A stretch of 64,000 nucleotides of DNA from Chryseobacterium gleum. GTDB lineage: Bacteria > Bacteroidota > Bacteroidia > Flavobacteriales_D > Sanyastnellaceae. Positions 15,971 to 25,274 of the stretch are shown here, piece by piece. Position 1 is the stretch's first letter, and each line of letters starts with the position of its first letter. The notes under the pieces are model-generated. The model saw only the letters and a program-made list of their open reading frames with translations. It was not told the DNA's origin and did no database searches. The stretch lies in assembly GCA_945878635.1 (NCBI GenBank), contig CAMCTV010000002.1, forward strand, positions 1 to 64,000, read 5' to 3'. Made by a program: the position numbers and the translations under genes.

Positions 15971-18169
15971 ATGAACATAATTACAGATTTATCACCCTTA
16001 GACGCCCTAAAAACGTTTTTTGGATTTAACCAATTCAAAGGGCTTCAAGCACAAGTCATACAGTCCGTCTTGGATGGCAACGACACCTTTGTCATCATGC
16101 CCACTGGCGGTGGTAAGTCGATGTGCTATCAATTGCCAGCGCTCATGATGAACGGGATGGCCATCGTCGTTTCGCCGTTGATTGCTTTGATGAAAAATCA
16201 AGTAGATGCCATGCGTGGTTTTAGCTCAGAAGATGGTGTTGCGCATTTTATCAATTCATCTCTGAACAAATCAGAAATCAACCAAGTTAAACTTGATATT
16301 CAAGCGGGAAAAACAAAAATTTTATACGTTGCACCAGAATCGCTGGGCAAAGAAGAAAATGTCGAGTTTCTCAGAACATGTACCATATCATTTGTAGCCA
16401 TCGATGAGGCGCATTGCATTTCTGAATGGGGTCATGATTTTAGACCTGAATACAGAAAACTTAAAAGCATCATTAAAAACATTGCAGATGTGCCAATCAT
16501 GGCACTGACAGCCACTGCAACGCCAAAAGTGCAACAGGACATTCAAAAAAATCTAGGAATGGTGGAAGCCAATTTATTCAAGGCCTCCTTCAACCGTCCC
16601 AACCTTTATTATGAAGTCCGACCTAAAAACAACGTTGGCAAACAGATTATTCAATACATCAAAAGCCACAGCGGTAAAAGTGGAATCATTTATTGCTTGA
16701 GCAGAAAAAAAACAGAAGAAATCGCAGAACTCTTGATTGCCAATGGAATCAAGGCTTTGCCTTATCATGCTGGAATGGATGGTCATGAGCGAAGCAATGT
16801 TCAAGACAAATTCTTGATGCAGGAAGTGGATGTTATAGTCGCCACCATCGCATTTGGAATGGGAATCGACAAACCTGATGTTCGATTTGTCATTCACCAT
16901 GACATTTCAAAAAGTTTGGAGAGTTACTACCAAGAAACAGGCAGAGCAGGACGAGATGGCGGTGAAGGGAATTGCATTGCCTTTTACAGTCCCAAAGACA
17001 TTGAAAAACTCGAGAAATTCTTAGCTGGGAAGCCGATAGCTGAGCAAGAAATAGGCGTTCAATTGTTGCATGAAGTGATGGCTTACTGCGAGACCTCCGT
17101 AAGTAGAAGAAAGTATCTTTTGCACTATTTCGGTGAGGCTTGGGACGAGCACAACGGTGAAGGTCATGGAATGGACGATAACCAGCGCAAACCCAAAGAG
17201 CACTTCGATGCCAAGGAAGATATATCGCTGCTTTTACAGTGTATCCATACATTCAAAGAAAAGCACAAGTCTAAGTTCATCGTCAAAGTATTGATGGGAC
17301 TCGAAGATGCTGAGGTCAAGACCTACAAAGGCAGTTCATCTGAACTATACGGAATTGGAAAAGACAAAGAAGATAGATATTGGAATGCCCTACTCAGACA
17401 AATGTTGGTTGCCAATCTGATTAAAAAAGAAGTGGAAACTTATGGTACCATTAAGCTTACAACCGATGGGAAGCAATTTTTGAAAACACCAACCAAGTTT
17501 GAAGCTGTCAAGGAGGAGGAATACCCAAATACGGATGAAGACGGGGACTTTAACGCCCTGAGATCAAGCGGAGGAGCGGCAGATGAAGCCCTTTTCACAT
17601 TGCTGAAAGAGCAGAGATTAAAAGTATCTAAAGAAAAGGGAATACCACCTTATGTTATTTTTTCGGAACCGAGCTTGGAGGAGATGGCCACACAATATCC
17701 CATTAACATGGAGGAATTGGCTCATATCGGTGGTGTTGGAAAAAATAAAGCCATGAAGTTCGGTCATTCTTTCCTCAACCTGATTCAAAAGCATGTAGAA
17801 GACAATAACATTGAGCGCCCACAAGATTTATTCTTAAAAACAGCACCTTCAAAGAGTGGCCAAAAAGTTCAGATTATTCAAAACATAGACAAGCGCATCC
17901 CGCTTCAAGACATTGCAAAAGGTTTAGGGAAAAGCCGTGCTGAATTGATTTTGGAAATAGAAACTGTTGTTCATTCTGGTACTAAGCTGAGTATTCAGTA
18001 CATCATTGATGATGAAGTAGATGAAGATGCTCAAGAAGAAATCATGGAATATTATATGCAATCAGAAACCGACGATCTGTTGGAGGCTGAAAAATATTTT
18101 GATGGCGATTATGAAGAGGAAATCTTAAGACTAATGCGCATCAAATTCATGAACGATATAGGTCAATAA
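15971..18169 (+). CDS. recQ: ATP-dependent DNA helicase RecQ
   Basis: A 732-residue superfamily 2 helicase that unwinds DNA 3-prime to 5-prime during recombination and fork repair. Walker A is MPTGGGKS (43-50), Walker B is DEAH (145-148), and the arginine-finger motif QETGRAGRDG lies near 321. An RQC region follows; zinc-ligand cysteines are sparse here (one clear Cys in EVMAYCETSVSRRKYLLHYFGE), where classical RecQ has four. The C-terminus contains an HRDC-like region (EELAHIGGVGKNKAMKFG) and an HTH-type tail (PLQDIAKGLGKSRAELILEIE). The length fits the longer Bacteroidota RecQ. It ends at a strong terminator. Confidence 0.95.
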   Translation: MNIITDLSPLDALKTFFGFNQFKGLQAQVIQSVLDGNDTFVIMPTGGGKSMCYQLPALMMNGMAIVVSPLIALMKNQVDAMRGFSSEDGVAHFINSSLNKSEINQVKLDIQAGKTKILYVAPESLGKEENVEFLRTCTISFVAIDEAHCISEWGHDFRPEYRKLKSIIKNIADVPIMALTATATPKVQQDIQKNLGMVEANLFKASFNRPNLYYEVRPKNNVGKQIIQYIKSHSGKSGIIYCLSRKKTEEIAELLIANGIKALPYHAGMDGHERSNVQDKFLMQEVDVIVATIAFGMGIDKPDVRFVIHHDISKSLESYYQETGRAGRDGGEGNCIAFYSPKDIEKLEKFLAGKPIAEQEIGVQLLHEVMAYCETSVSRRKYLLHYFGEAWDEHNGEGHGMDDNQRKPKEHFDAKEDISLLLQCIHTFKEKHKSKFIVKVLMGLEDAEVKTYKGSSSELYGIGKDKEDRYWNALLRQMLVANLIKKEVETYGTIKLTTDGKQFLKTPTKFEAVKEEEYPNTDEDGDFNALRSSGGAADEALFTLLKEQRLKVSKEKGIPPYVIFSEPSLEEMATQYPINMEELAHIGGVGKNKAMKFGHSFLNLIQKHVEDNNIERPQDLFLKTAPSKSGQKVQIIQNIDKRIPLQDIAKGLGKSRAELILEIETVVHSGTKLSIQYIIDDEVDEDAQEEIMEYYMQSETDDLLEAEKYFDGDYEEEILRLMRIKFMNDIGQ

Positions 18170-18184
18170 GAACATTTTTTTCCC

Positions 18185-18210
18185 AAAAGCCCCGGATGGG
18201 GCTTTTTTTA
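18185..18210 (+). terminator. Rho-independent terminator of recQ
   Basis: A 9-bp stem (18185-18193 AAAAGCCCC with 18198-18206) with tetraloop GGAT is followed by a T run, 16 bases after the recQ stop. Confidence 0.92.
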
Positions 18211-18226
18211 TTCCCCCATTTTGGGT

Positions 18227-18258
18227 AAAAAAAAAGGAGAGCGCTTGCTCTCCTTTTT
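18227..18258 (-). terminator. Rho-independent terminator of the giant repeat-protein gene
   Basis: The stem GGAGAGC (18236-18242) / GCTCTCC (18247-18253) is extended by A/T runs on both sides. It reads as a terminator for the minus-strand gene ending at 18277 and could work in both directions. Confidence 0.9.
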
Positions 18259-18276
18259 TACTATTTCATTCAAGAT

Positions 18277-21200
18277 TTACTTCTCAATGACCACATTGAT
18301 AAAGTGTTGGGTTTTCTCTCCTATTACCTTAATCATGTACAATCCTGAAGATAAATTCAAATCAGCATTCCACACTCTCTCAGTTTCATTTTGAGCAGTG
18401 TAAACCAACTCACCTGTCACCGCGTAAACTGCAATACCGTATTGGGCTGAAACATCATTTGGAATCACTACAGCAAAGTTTCCATTGCTTGGGTTCGGGT
18501 ATGCCATCAGTTTCTGATTGGCTAGACCATCTACACCTGTGCTGGTAGTATCAAACTCCACATTGAATGTAATTTCAAATTGGGCATTGCATCCACCTGT
18601 TGTATCTGTTACCAACAAGGTAATCTCACCTTGGGGATCAAAAGCATTTCCTTCTGACCAATAAACATTCACAGAAGGTGTAGTTGCTGTATTGCTGACA
18701 GGAATGAAAATACCAGAGCTATTCAATGTCCACAATAAAGTCACACCATTCAAATTTCCAGTGTAGGAATAGTTATGGTACGAATAGGTATCTACCAAAT
18801 CATTTCCATCAATGGCGCCAGGTATATAACTGCTGCTCACGCAACTTCCGTCGTCCACCATTGCGTTTTCATTGTAGTTACAAGCTTGCGCATCCGTACA
18901 TCCCAATAACAAACCTTCGCAAGTACAATCAATCTGATAGGTATCTGTAATATCCAAGCTGGATCCATTGTCACAAGGTGATCCTGGTCCCAAAAGAGAT
19001 GAACTTGAATCATCACAGTCATCATTGTTCGACACCCAACCATTGGCTGGCTGAGAGCAGAACAAGAACGTTGCATTGATGTTACCCAATAGGTCACCAT
19101 CAGCATCTTGATAGAAAGCAACACCAGTACTATCATCTACGATACCATCACAATCATCATCAATATCATTACAGAATTCTGCACTAGCTGGATTCACTGC
19201 AGGGTTCGCGTCGTCGCAATCATAGCCTGCAACAAAACCATCACCATCAGCATCGACGTTGCTTACACAGCCCTCATCAATTCCTCCATTACAGTTGTTG
19301 TCTAAATTATCGAAACAAATCTCTGTAGCGCCAGGATAGATTGATGCGTTGTTGTCATTACAGTCAATTGGTGATGAGAAACCGTCACCGTCTACGTCCA
19401 AACCTGGACATACATCATCTATACCATCACAGTTTTCATCAATTCCATTTCCACAAATTTCAGTTGCTGAAGTATTGATAGCTGCATTTGTATCATCACA
19501 ATCGGTTGGTGTCAACTCACCATCACCATCTGCATCCAAACCTGGACATACATCATCTGTACCATCACAGTTTTCATCAATTCCATTTCCACAAACTTCA
19601 GTTGCAGAAGTATTGATAGCTGCATTTGTATCATCACAATCGGTTGGAGTAAACTCTCCGTCACCATCACCATCTACTGGATTACAAACATCTGCAACAC
19701 CACTGCAATCTTCATCTATAGCATTGTCACAAACTTCAGTTCCATTTGGATTGGCCGTAGCATTGGTATCGTCACAATCTGTATTATTGGTAACATAAAC
19801 TCCCAAGGCTGGACATGAAGCAGTAATCGTGGTTAAATAAGAACCTGCAGATGCCCCACTTCCTGATGGAAGGCTATAGATAATGTCACCAACTGGACTC
19901 AATACATCAAAACCAACTTCACCAGTATAAAGACCAATTGTTGTCCAAGTCAAATCGTAAACAACGCCATTGGACATCAAAACAGTTTCCTGAGCTCCTG
20001 TACCTCCAGTGAAAGTTGTTCCAATTGTCGCATCCAAAGTTGCTCCCCCATTGGAAGTAAGTTGCATTTGATTGCCATTCCAACCATCACCAAATGTATC
20101 AGTCAAATTGAAAGTATACAAACAAACAGGAGGTGAGTTGGGATTGAAACAAGACTCAATAGAGGTTGCTCCACCGAAAGTATCACCATCAGCATCCTCG
20201 TAATAAGTGGTTGTAGGTAAACCATTGTCTACAATTCCATCACAGTTGTCATCAATCGTGTTGCATGTTTCAGCAGCGGCTGAGTTGATGTTTGGATTAA
20301 ACGGTGCGCAGTCTACTGCATCCACATCGCCATCACCATCAGCATCTGTGGTACAACCTTCATCCACCTGCGTGTCACAGTTGTTGTCAATTAAATCATC
20401 ACAAACTTCAGCAACGGCAGTGTTAACGTTTGCATCAGTATCATTACAATCCGTGTTATCCGTTACCAAAAGAGGATCGGGAGTGCACAAGAAAACTGCT
20501 GTAGTATTGTCTCCAAAGCCATCACCATCAGCATCCGTGTAGTAAGCAATTGGATCAGTACATTCAGAAGAACACAAATTGAAATCAATCAATCCACCCC
20601 CATATGCCCACAATTGAACATAAATCGTATCACCGGCAGGCACTGTAGTAACGGTAATCTCAGGCATCAAGCCAGGGCCAGTATCATCGTCACAATCTAC
20701 CAGAGTATATAGACCCGTCGCGGCATCAAAAGTATAGGCAGCCATTGCGGCATCAACAGAACCTTGAGGGTTCAACAACAATACTCCAGAGCTTGGAACC
20801 GCCACTGCAAACCATGCATCAGGTTGTTGAACACCTTGCCAAGAAGGATTGTTTCCGCAACCAGGACCTCCAGGGTTGGTTGAAGGTGTGTACAAAGCAG
20901 GATCAATTGAAACACTTATACAGCCAGTAGCTGGATCCGCAGTGAATGCCGTCCAAGGCTCATCACCTTCAGAAGATATGTATCCCAAACATGTACAATC
21001 AGCTTGAATCTCATCACCTCCCGTTGCAGGGTTTCCATCGTTACAAACTTGACCAATCCAAACAGTAGGATCATTGTCATTACAATCTCCATTGCAAGAA
21101 GTAAATCCATCACCATCCAAATCAAAACCTTCATCAATTACTGCATCACAGTTGTTGTCGATAAGGTCACAAATTTCTATTGCTCCTGGATTAACACCAG

Positions 21201-24200
21201 CATTGTTGTCATCACAGTCATCCGCTGTTACAAAACCATCACCATCAATATCGGTTGTACAACCTTCATCAACAGTTCCGTCACAGTTGTTATCTAGGTT
21301 ATCCCCACAAACTTCTGATCCACCAGGGAATGAAGATGCTGAGGCGTCATTACAATCCGTATTGTTGGTCACAAAACCAGGATCAGGAGTACAAGTTAAT
21401 ACAGGTGTAACAGAACCATCCCCAAAAGTATCTCCATCCGTGTCAGGATAGTATGCCAATGCTGTTGCACAATCAGAAGCGCAGAAGTTAAAGTTAATCG
21501 TATTACCTGCATTGTAGGCCCATAACTGAATATAAATCGGGGCTCCAGGTGTCAAGCCAGCCAAAGTCAATTGGGGCATCAAACCAGGACCAGTATCATC
21601 ATCACATCCTAACAATGTGAACGTGTTGGTTGCAGCATCAAAGTTATACGCAGCCATTCCAGCATCACCAGTACCTTGCGGAGATAGGAATAATTCACCA
21701 TTCGCAGGAGCATTGATTAATATCCAAACATCAGGATTCTCGCTACCTACAGTATTTCCTGCACAGCCTGGAGCTGCAACTACAGTACTGATAGTATATA
21801 AAGCTGGATCTACAGTGATATCGATACATCCTGTTGTAGGATCAGCTGTAAAAGCATTTGAAGGCTCATCTCCTAACACGCCTGCACATGAACAATCCAC
21901 TTGGATCAAATCATTGGTTGTTGTTGCGTCACCATCATCACATGTAGCACCAATCCAAACGGTATTATCAGCATCATTGCAATCTCCATTGCATGAAGTA
22001 AATCCATCACCATCCGCATCCTGGTTCTCATCAATCACACCATCGCAGTTGTTATCCTGCAAATCGCAGATTTCAGGAGCTCCGGGATTAACTGTAGCAT
22101 CTTGGTCATTACAATCATCAGCCGCCACAAATCCATCAGCATCGTCATCCTGACCAGCGCAGAAAGCAGGTGCTACAAATACAGTTGTGCCTGTACAACC
22201 TGGATTAGCCGTGAACTCTGCAAACAAAGTGTGAACTTGACCGTCCGAATTCAAACCATTTGCATTGATAGCCATGGATGAATTAAAGGGTGCGTCCCAA
22301 GTTTGAATAACGTTTCCATCTAACATCAAAACCAATGAACCGGTTGTTGGAGCCAAAGTAGTATTGATATAATTGTTCTGTGCCTGAACCAAAGTATATT
22401 GATTGGTTATCGGATCGCAGCTTGAAGGTGTTGCGCAAAAAGGAAATTCTACAGAGCAGGCGGGCAAAGAAACGGGATCAACAGTGAAAGGTTCAATGGG
22501 ACATCCTGCAGTGGAACCATAGCTTCCAAACTGGCTATCACCACCTGAAGCCACCGTTACCAACAAATCAACATCTGCTACAGTCGTTGCTATTACACAC
22601 ATATTCATTTCACATGAGCCACCATCTCCCCAGTCATTTCCACCGTCTCCATCGTTGTTATAGTCATAGTAATAACCTTGACCTGCTGGATATGCCGATC
22701 CACCAGTTGGAGCAATGCTCTCTTGCCAAATCCAGTCACCAGGACCTCCGTTACACTCCAATGGAGCCGTCAATGGAGATGCTGCAGACCAACCTGTTCC
22801 CAAGGACAAAGCCATTCCGTCCAACCAGTCGCCTGAATTTTGTCCATAATCCAACGTGTAACAAATGGTCACATTGGTTCCAACAGGCCATGTTCCAGCA
22901 GTTGGAGCAGGCTCAAATGAAATGCTTTGTGAACCCAAACATGATGTAATGGTGGTTCCACCTCCGCAAGTACAATCCGCTTGAAGTGTTTCATCGATGG
23001 TTGCTGCATCACCGTCGTTACAAGGAGCTCCGGGATAAATCGTGGCACAATTGTCATTGCAATCTGTCAAAGCATCAAAACCATCACCGTCATTGTCTGA
23101 GGCGCTGCAACCTTCGTCCGCTATACCTGAGCAATTCTGGTCAACTCCATCCCCACATACCTCTGTGGCGGCTGGGTTAATAGAAGCATCATTGTCATTG
23201 CAATCAGCAGGCGCATTGAATCCGTCAGCATCCAAATCGATTCCAACACAAACATTATCTCCTCCAACACAATCATCATCAATTCCGTTCTCGCAAATCT
23301 CAATACTCAATGAGCTTACATTGGGATTAAAATCATCACAATCTGCATTAGAAACTACGCCACAAGCATCAGTGGTTGTTGAACCATCTCCATCACCATC
23401 ATTGTCAAAATAAGTGATATTTGTATCGTCACAATCTTCAATATTGGTTACATAACCTGCTGGCTGCGTGCAATCAAAAATGGTATTGTTCACATCTCCA
23501 AATCCGTCACCATCCAAGTCTGCATAATATTCTGTACTAACAAACTCATCAATCTCAATATTACAATTGTTATCGATTCCATCACAAACTTCTGCTGCTG
23601 CCGGGTTGATGGCGATATTGAAGTCATCACAATCTACATCAGAGGTAAAACCATCACCATCGTTATCCACCAAGCCAACACAATTGTCATCTGCAATGGC
23701 ATTACAATCGTTGTCTAATCCATCGCAAAACTCCGTTGCACCTGGGTAAGAAACGTTACTCGCATCGTTACAATCTGAACCGTCCAGAACCATATTGGCA
23801 TCGGGGGTACAAGTCAAAATCGGGGCCTGGCTGTTATCTCCAAATCCATCACCATCTGCATCAACATAATAAGCTAATGCCGCTTGACAGTCTGAGGAAC
23901 AGAAATAAAAATTTATGGTATTTCCCGCATTGTAAGCCCAAAGCTGAATGTAAATCTGCGCTCCAGGAGTCAAACCTGTCAATGACAATAGGGGCATTAA
24001 TCCAGGGCCAAGATCATCATCACAACCTAACAAAGTATAAGTATTGGTGGCCGCGGTATACTCATAAGCTGCCATTCCTGCATCTCCTGCTCCTTGTGGG
24101 GATAAAAACAGCTCGCCATTGGCAGGGGCTGTGATTAAAATCCAAACATCTGGGTTCTCACTACCCACCGTATTCCCTGCACAACCTGGTGCAGATACGA

Positions 24201-25137
24201 CAGTTGATATGGTATATGTTGCAGGGTCAACAGTAATATCTATACATCCAGTAGCTGGATCTGCCGTAAACGCGTTGGATGGTTCATCTCCCAATGAACC
24301 TGCACAAGAGCAATCAGCCTGAATCAAGTCATTGGTGGTATTGGGATCATTGTCATTACATGATGCACCTATGTATATTGCCGAATTGTTGTCATTACAA
24401 TCTCCATTACATGTGGTAAAACCGTCACCATCCACATCATATCCTTCATCTGTCAAACCATTGCAATCATTGTCCGCAAAATCACACAACTCTGCAGCAC
24501 CTGGATATATAGCAGCATTGCTATCATTACAATCTGAGCCTACATCATAGCCGTCACCATCACCGTCAGAGAAAGGAGTGACCAAGAAAGGTGTTAGTGG
24601 ACAATCTGACCCAGTATATCCTCCCATAGAACCATCACCACCTGTTGTAACTTGAACACTCAAATCTGCATTATCAACGACTTGCGCTTGAATGCAAAAA
24701 CCAATGTTACAAGCACCCTGATCGCCATCATCGTCTCCCCCGTCACCATTTAAATCATTATCATAATAGTAACCTTGACCAAAACTTAAGCCCGAACCTG
24801 TCGCATTCAAAGAATTTTGCCAAATCCACTGCCCGGTTCCAGTTCCTGCGCACAAGCTAGGCGCTGACAATGGTGTTACATTAGACCAACTTCCTCCCAA
24901 AATGACTTCAAAACCATCCACCCAACTGCCAGTACCCATGGTGTAATCCACTTCATAGCAAATGGTGACAATGGTACCCGGCGCATAAGCCCCAGCTACA
25001 GGGGCCGGACTAAATGAAACAAGCTCGTTACTCACACATTGGGCATTGGATTGTCCGCTGTTAAATAACAAAGTTATTCCTAGAAAAATGAATGAAAGAA
25101 AGGTGTACTTCACATTTAAAAAAGCTCTCAGGTTCAT
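18277..25137 (-). CDS. Giant Asp-rich MopE-type repeat protein with T9SS sorting domain
   Basis: A 2286-residue secreted protein from ATG 25137 (signal peptide NVKYTFLSFIFLGITLLF...SNAQ). It is built of duplicated modules: two copies of a Cys-containing beta module (S.SFEPAP...TICY..DY...W.DG) encoded at about 24590-25042 and 22480-22950; three copies of a module of about 135 residues opening GDEPSNAFTADP and ending in C.SDC; and many MopE-type units (DADGDGF, DCDDTN, INPGA.E.CDG.DNNCDG.IDE). Near the end are one GCTDAQACNYNENA...DDGSC unit, a PKD-like stretch and a T9SS type A sorting domain (LMAYPNPSNGNFAV). Dozens of Asp-rich loops suggest calcium-stabilised rod-like structure; that is inference. 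The in-frame TTG at 25164 lies inside the -7 box and cannot be the start. Confidence 0.88.
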   Translation of the reverse strand: MNLRAFLNVKYTFLSFIFLGITLLFNSGQSNAQCVSNELVSFSPAPVAGAYAPGTIVTICYEVDYTMGTGSWVDGFEVILGGSWSNVTPLSAPSLCAGTGTGQWIWQNSLNATGSGLSFGQGYYYDNDLNGDGGDDDGDQGACNIGFCIQAQVVDNADLSVQVTTGGDGSMGGYTGSDCPLTPFLVTPFSDGDGDGYDVGSDCNDSNAAIYPGAAELCDFADNDCNGLTDEGYDVDGDGFTTCNGDCNDNNSAIYIGASCNDNDPNTTNDLIQADCSCAGSLGDEPSNAFTADPATGCIDITVDPATYTISTVVSAPGCAGNTVGSENPDVWILITAPANGELFLSPQGAGDAGMAAYEYTAATNTYTLLGCDDDLGPGLMPLLSLTGLTPGAQIYIQLWAYNAGNTINFYFCSSDCQAALAYYVDADGDGFGDNSQAPILTCTPDANMVLDGSDCNDASNVSYPGATEFCDGLDNDCNAIADDNCVGLVDNDGDGFTSDVDCDDFNIAINPAAAEVCDGIDNNCNIEIDEFVSTEYYADLDGDGFGDVNNTIFDCTQPAGYVTNIEDCDDTNITYFDNDGDGDGSTTTDACGVVSNADCDDFNPNVSSLSIEICENGIDDDCVGGDNVCVGIDLDADGFNAPADCNDNDASINPAATEVCGDGVDQNCSGIADEGCSASDNDGDGFDALTDCNDNCATIYPGAPCNDGDAATIDETLQADCTCGGGTTITSCLGSQSISFEPAPTAGTWPVGTNVTICYTLDYGQNSGDWLDGMALSLGTGWSAASPLTAPLECNGGPGDWIWQESIAPTGGSAYPAGQGYYYDYNNDGDGGNDWGDGGSCEMNMCVIATTVADVDLLVTVASGGDSQFGSYGSTAGCPIEPFTVDPVSLPACSVEFPFCATPSSCDPITNQYTLVQAQNNYINTTLAPTTGSLVLMLDGNVIQTWDAPFNSSMAINANGLNSDGQVHTLFAEFTANPGCTGTTVFVAPAFCAGQDDDADGFVAADDCNDQDATVNPGAPEICDLQDNNCDGVIDENQDADGDGFTSCNGDCNDADNTVWIGATCDDGDATTTNDLIQVDCSCAGVLGDEPSNAFTADPTTGCIDITVDPALYTISTVVAAPGCAGNTVGSENPDVWILINAPANGELFLSPQGTGDAGMAAYNFDAATNTFTLLGCDDDTGPGLMPQLTLAGLTPGAPIYIQLWAYNAGNTINFNFCASDCATALAYYPDTDGDTFGDGSVTPVLTCTPDPGFVTNNTDCNDASASSFPGGSEVCGDNLDNNCDGTVDEGCTTDIDGDGFVTADDCDDNNAGVNPGAIEICDLIDNNCDAVIDEGFDLDGDGFTSCNGDCNDNDPTVWIGQVCNDGNPATGGDEIQADCTCLGYISSEGDEPWTAFTADPATGCISVSIDPALYTPSTNPGGPGCGNNPSWQGVQQPDAWFAVAVPSSGVLLLNPQGSVDAAMAAYTFDAATGLYTLVDCDDDTGPGLMPEITVTTVPAGDTIYVQLWAYGGGLIDFNLCSSECTDPIAYYTDADGDGFGDNTTAVFLCTPDPLLVTDNTDCNDTDANVNTAVAEVCDDLIDNNCDTQVDEGCTTDADGDGDVDAVDCAPFNPNINSAAAETCNTIDDNCDGIVDNGLPTTTYYEDADGDTFGGATSIESCFNPNSPPVCLYTFNLTDTFGDGWNGNQMQLTSNGGATLDATIGTTFTGGTGAQETVLMSNGVVYDLTWTTIGLYTGEVGFDVLSPVGDIIYSLPSGSGASAGSYLTTITASCPALGVYVTNNTDCDDTNATANPNGTEVCDNAIDEDCSGVADVCNPVDGDGDGEFTPTDCDDTNAAINTSATEVCGNGIDENCDGTDDVCPGLDADGDGELTPTDCDDTNAAINTSATEICGNGIDENCDGIDDVCPGLDVDGDGFSSPIDCNDNNASIYPGATEICFDNLDNNCNGGIDEGCVSNVDADGDGFVAGYDCDDANPAVNPASAEFCNDIDDDCDGIVDDSTGVAFYQDADGDLLGNINATFLFCSQPANGWVSNNDDCDDSSSSLLGPGSPCDNGSSLDITDTYQIDCTCEGLLLGCTDAQACNYNENAMVDDGSCVSSSYIPGAIDGNDLVDTYSYHNYSYTGNLNGVTLLWTLNSSGIFIPVSNTATTPSVNVYWSEGNAFDPQGEITLLVTDTTGGCNAQFEITFNVEFDTTSTGVDGLANQKLMAYPNPSNGNFAVVIPNDVSAQYGIAVYAVTGELVYTAQNETERVWNADLNLSSGLYMIKVIGEKTQHFINVVIEK
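19396..19675 (-). repeat. Tandem 138-bp near-identical repeats in the giant gene
   Basis: Two adjacent copies with a 138-bp (46-residue) period start at about 19400 and 19538. Each encodes a unit running D.DGDGE.TPTDCDDTN...INTSATE.CGNGIDENCDG.DD. DNA is nearly identical between copies, including synonymous sites, which indicates recent duplication or gene conversion. A third, more diverged unit lies next to them. Confidence 0.85.
20565..20962 (-). repeat. GDEP module copy 3 (giant gene)
   Basis: About 130 residues from GDEPWTAFTADP to LCSSEC. It is the most diverged of three copies and shares PDAW, MAAY.FDAAT and LVDCDDDTGPGLMPE-type segments with the others. Confidence 0.75.
21470..21875 (-). 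repeat. GDEP module copy 2 (giant gene)
   Basis: About 135 residues from GDEPSNAFTADP to FCASDC, very close to copy 1 in both protein and DNA (TYTISTVV/LYTISTVV, GNTVGSENPDVWILI, QLWAYNAGNTINF). Confidence 0.8.
23885..24296 (-). repeat. GDEP module copy 1 (giant gene)
   Basis: About 135 residues from GDEPSNAFTADP to FCSSDC. Cys-containing beta module of the CUB/PPC-like kind by appearance. Highly similar to copy 2, about 2.4 kb away. Confidence 0.8.
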
Positions 25138-25161
25138 CAACTTAAAATTTTGGTTAGTTGT

Positions 25162-25192
25162 CAAAAATAAGGGAATTCCCTAAAAATTACAA
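25162..25192 (-). promoter_or_regulatory. Promoter of the giant gene with an embedded palindrome
   Basis: On the minus strand TTG (25192-25190), a 20-base gap and TATTTTTG (25169-25162) form a full Bacteroidota -33/-7 promoter. A perfect 12-base palindrome AGGGAATTCCCT (25170-25181) fills the spacer next to the -7 box and could be an operator. Confidence 0.65.
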
Positions 25193-25262
25193 CTTTAATT
25201 TTTCCAATTATTCTTTTTAACAAAAAAGACGGACTATGCCGTTTCCACTTTGCTTTTCGTCT

Positions 25263-25270
25263 TAGCTTCG
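25263..25270 (+). promoter_or_regulatory. Candidate -7 box of rel
   Basis: TAGCTTCG matches TAnnTT(T/C)G and ends 4 bases before the GTG start at 25275. If real, the mRNA is leaderless. Confidence 0.35.
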
Positions 25271-25274
25271 AACT

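Noticed and set aside
19349-19798. Plus-strand open frame opposite the giant gene
   Set aside because: It is the antisense shadow of Asp-rich repeats (GAT/GAC read backwards as ATC/GTC), giving Ser/Pro/Gln-rich low-complexity peptide with no start signal or domain. The same applies to 8100-8684, 11027-11767, 21617-22153 and 22587-23413.
19300-24400. Regularly recurring short repeats resembling a CRISPR array
   Set aside because: The repeats are in frame, imperfect and encode DxDxDG/DCDD peptide units with variable spacing. They are protein repeats and not direct repeats with unique spacers.
25138-25164. TTG start adding nine residues to the giant protein
   Set aside because: The TTG is the 3-prime part of the TATTTTTG promoter box, so it precedes the likely transcription start.
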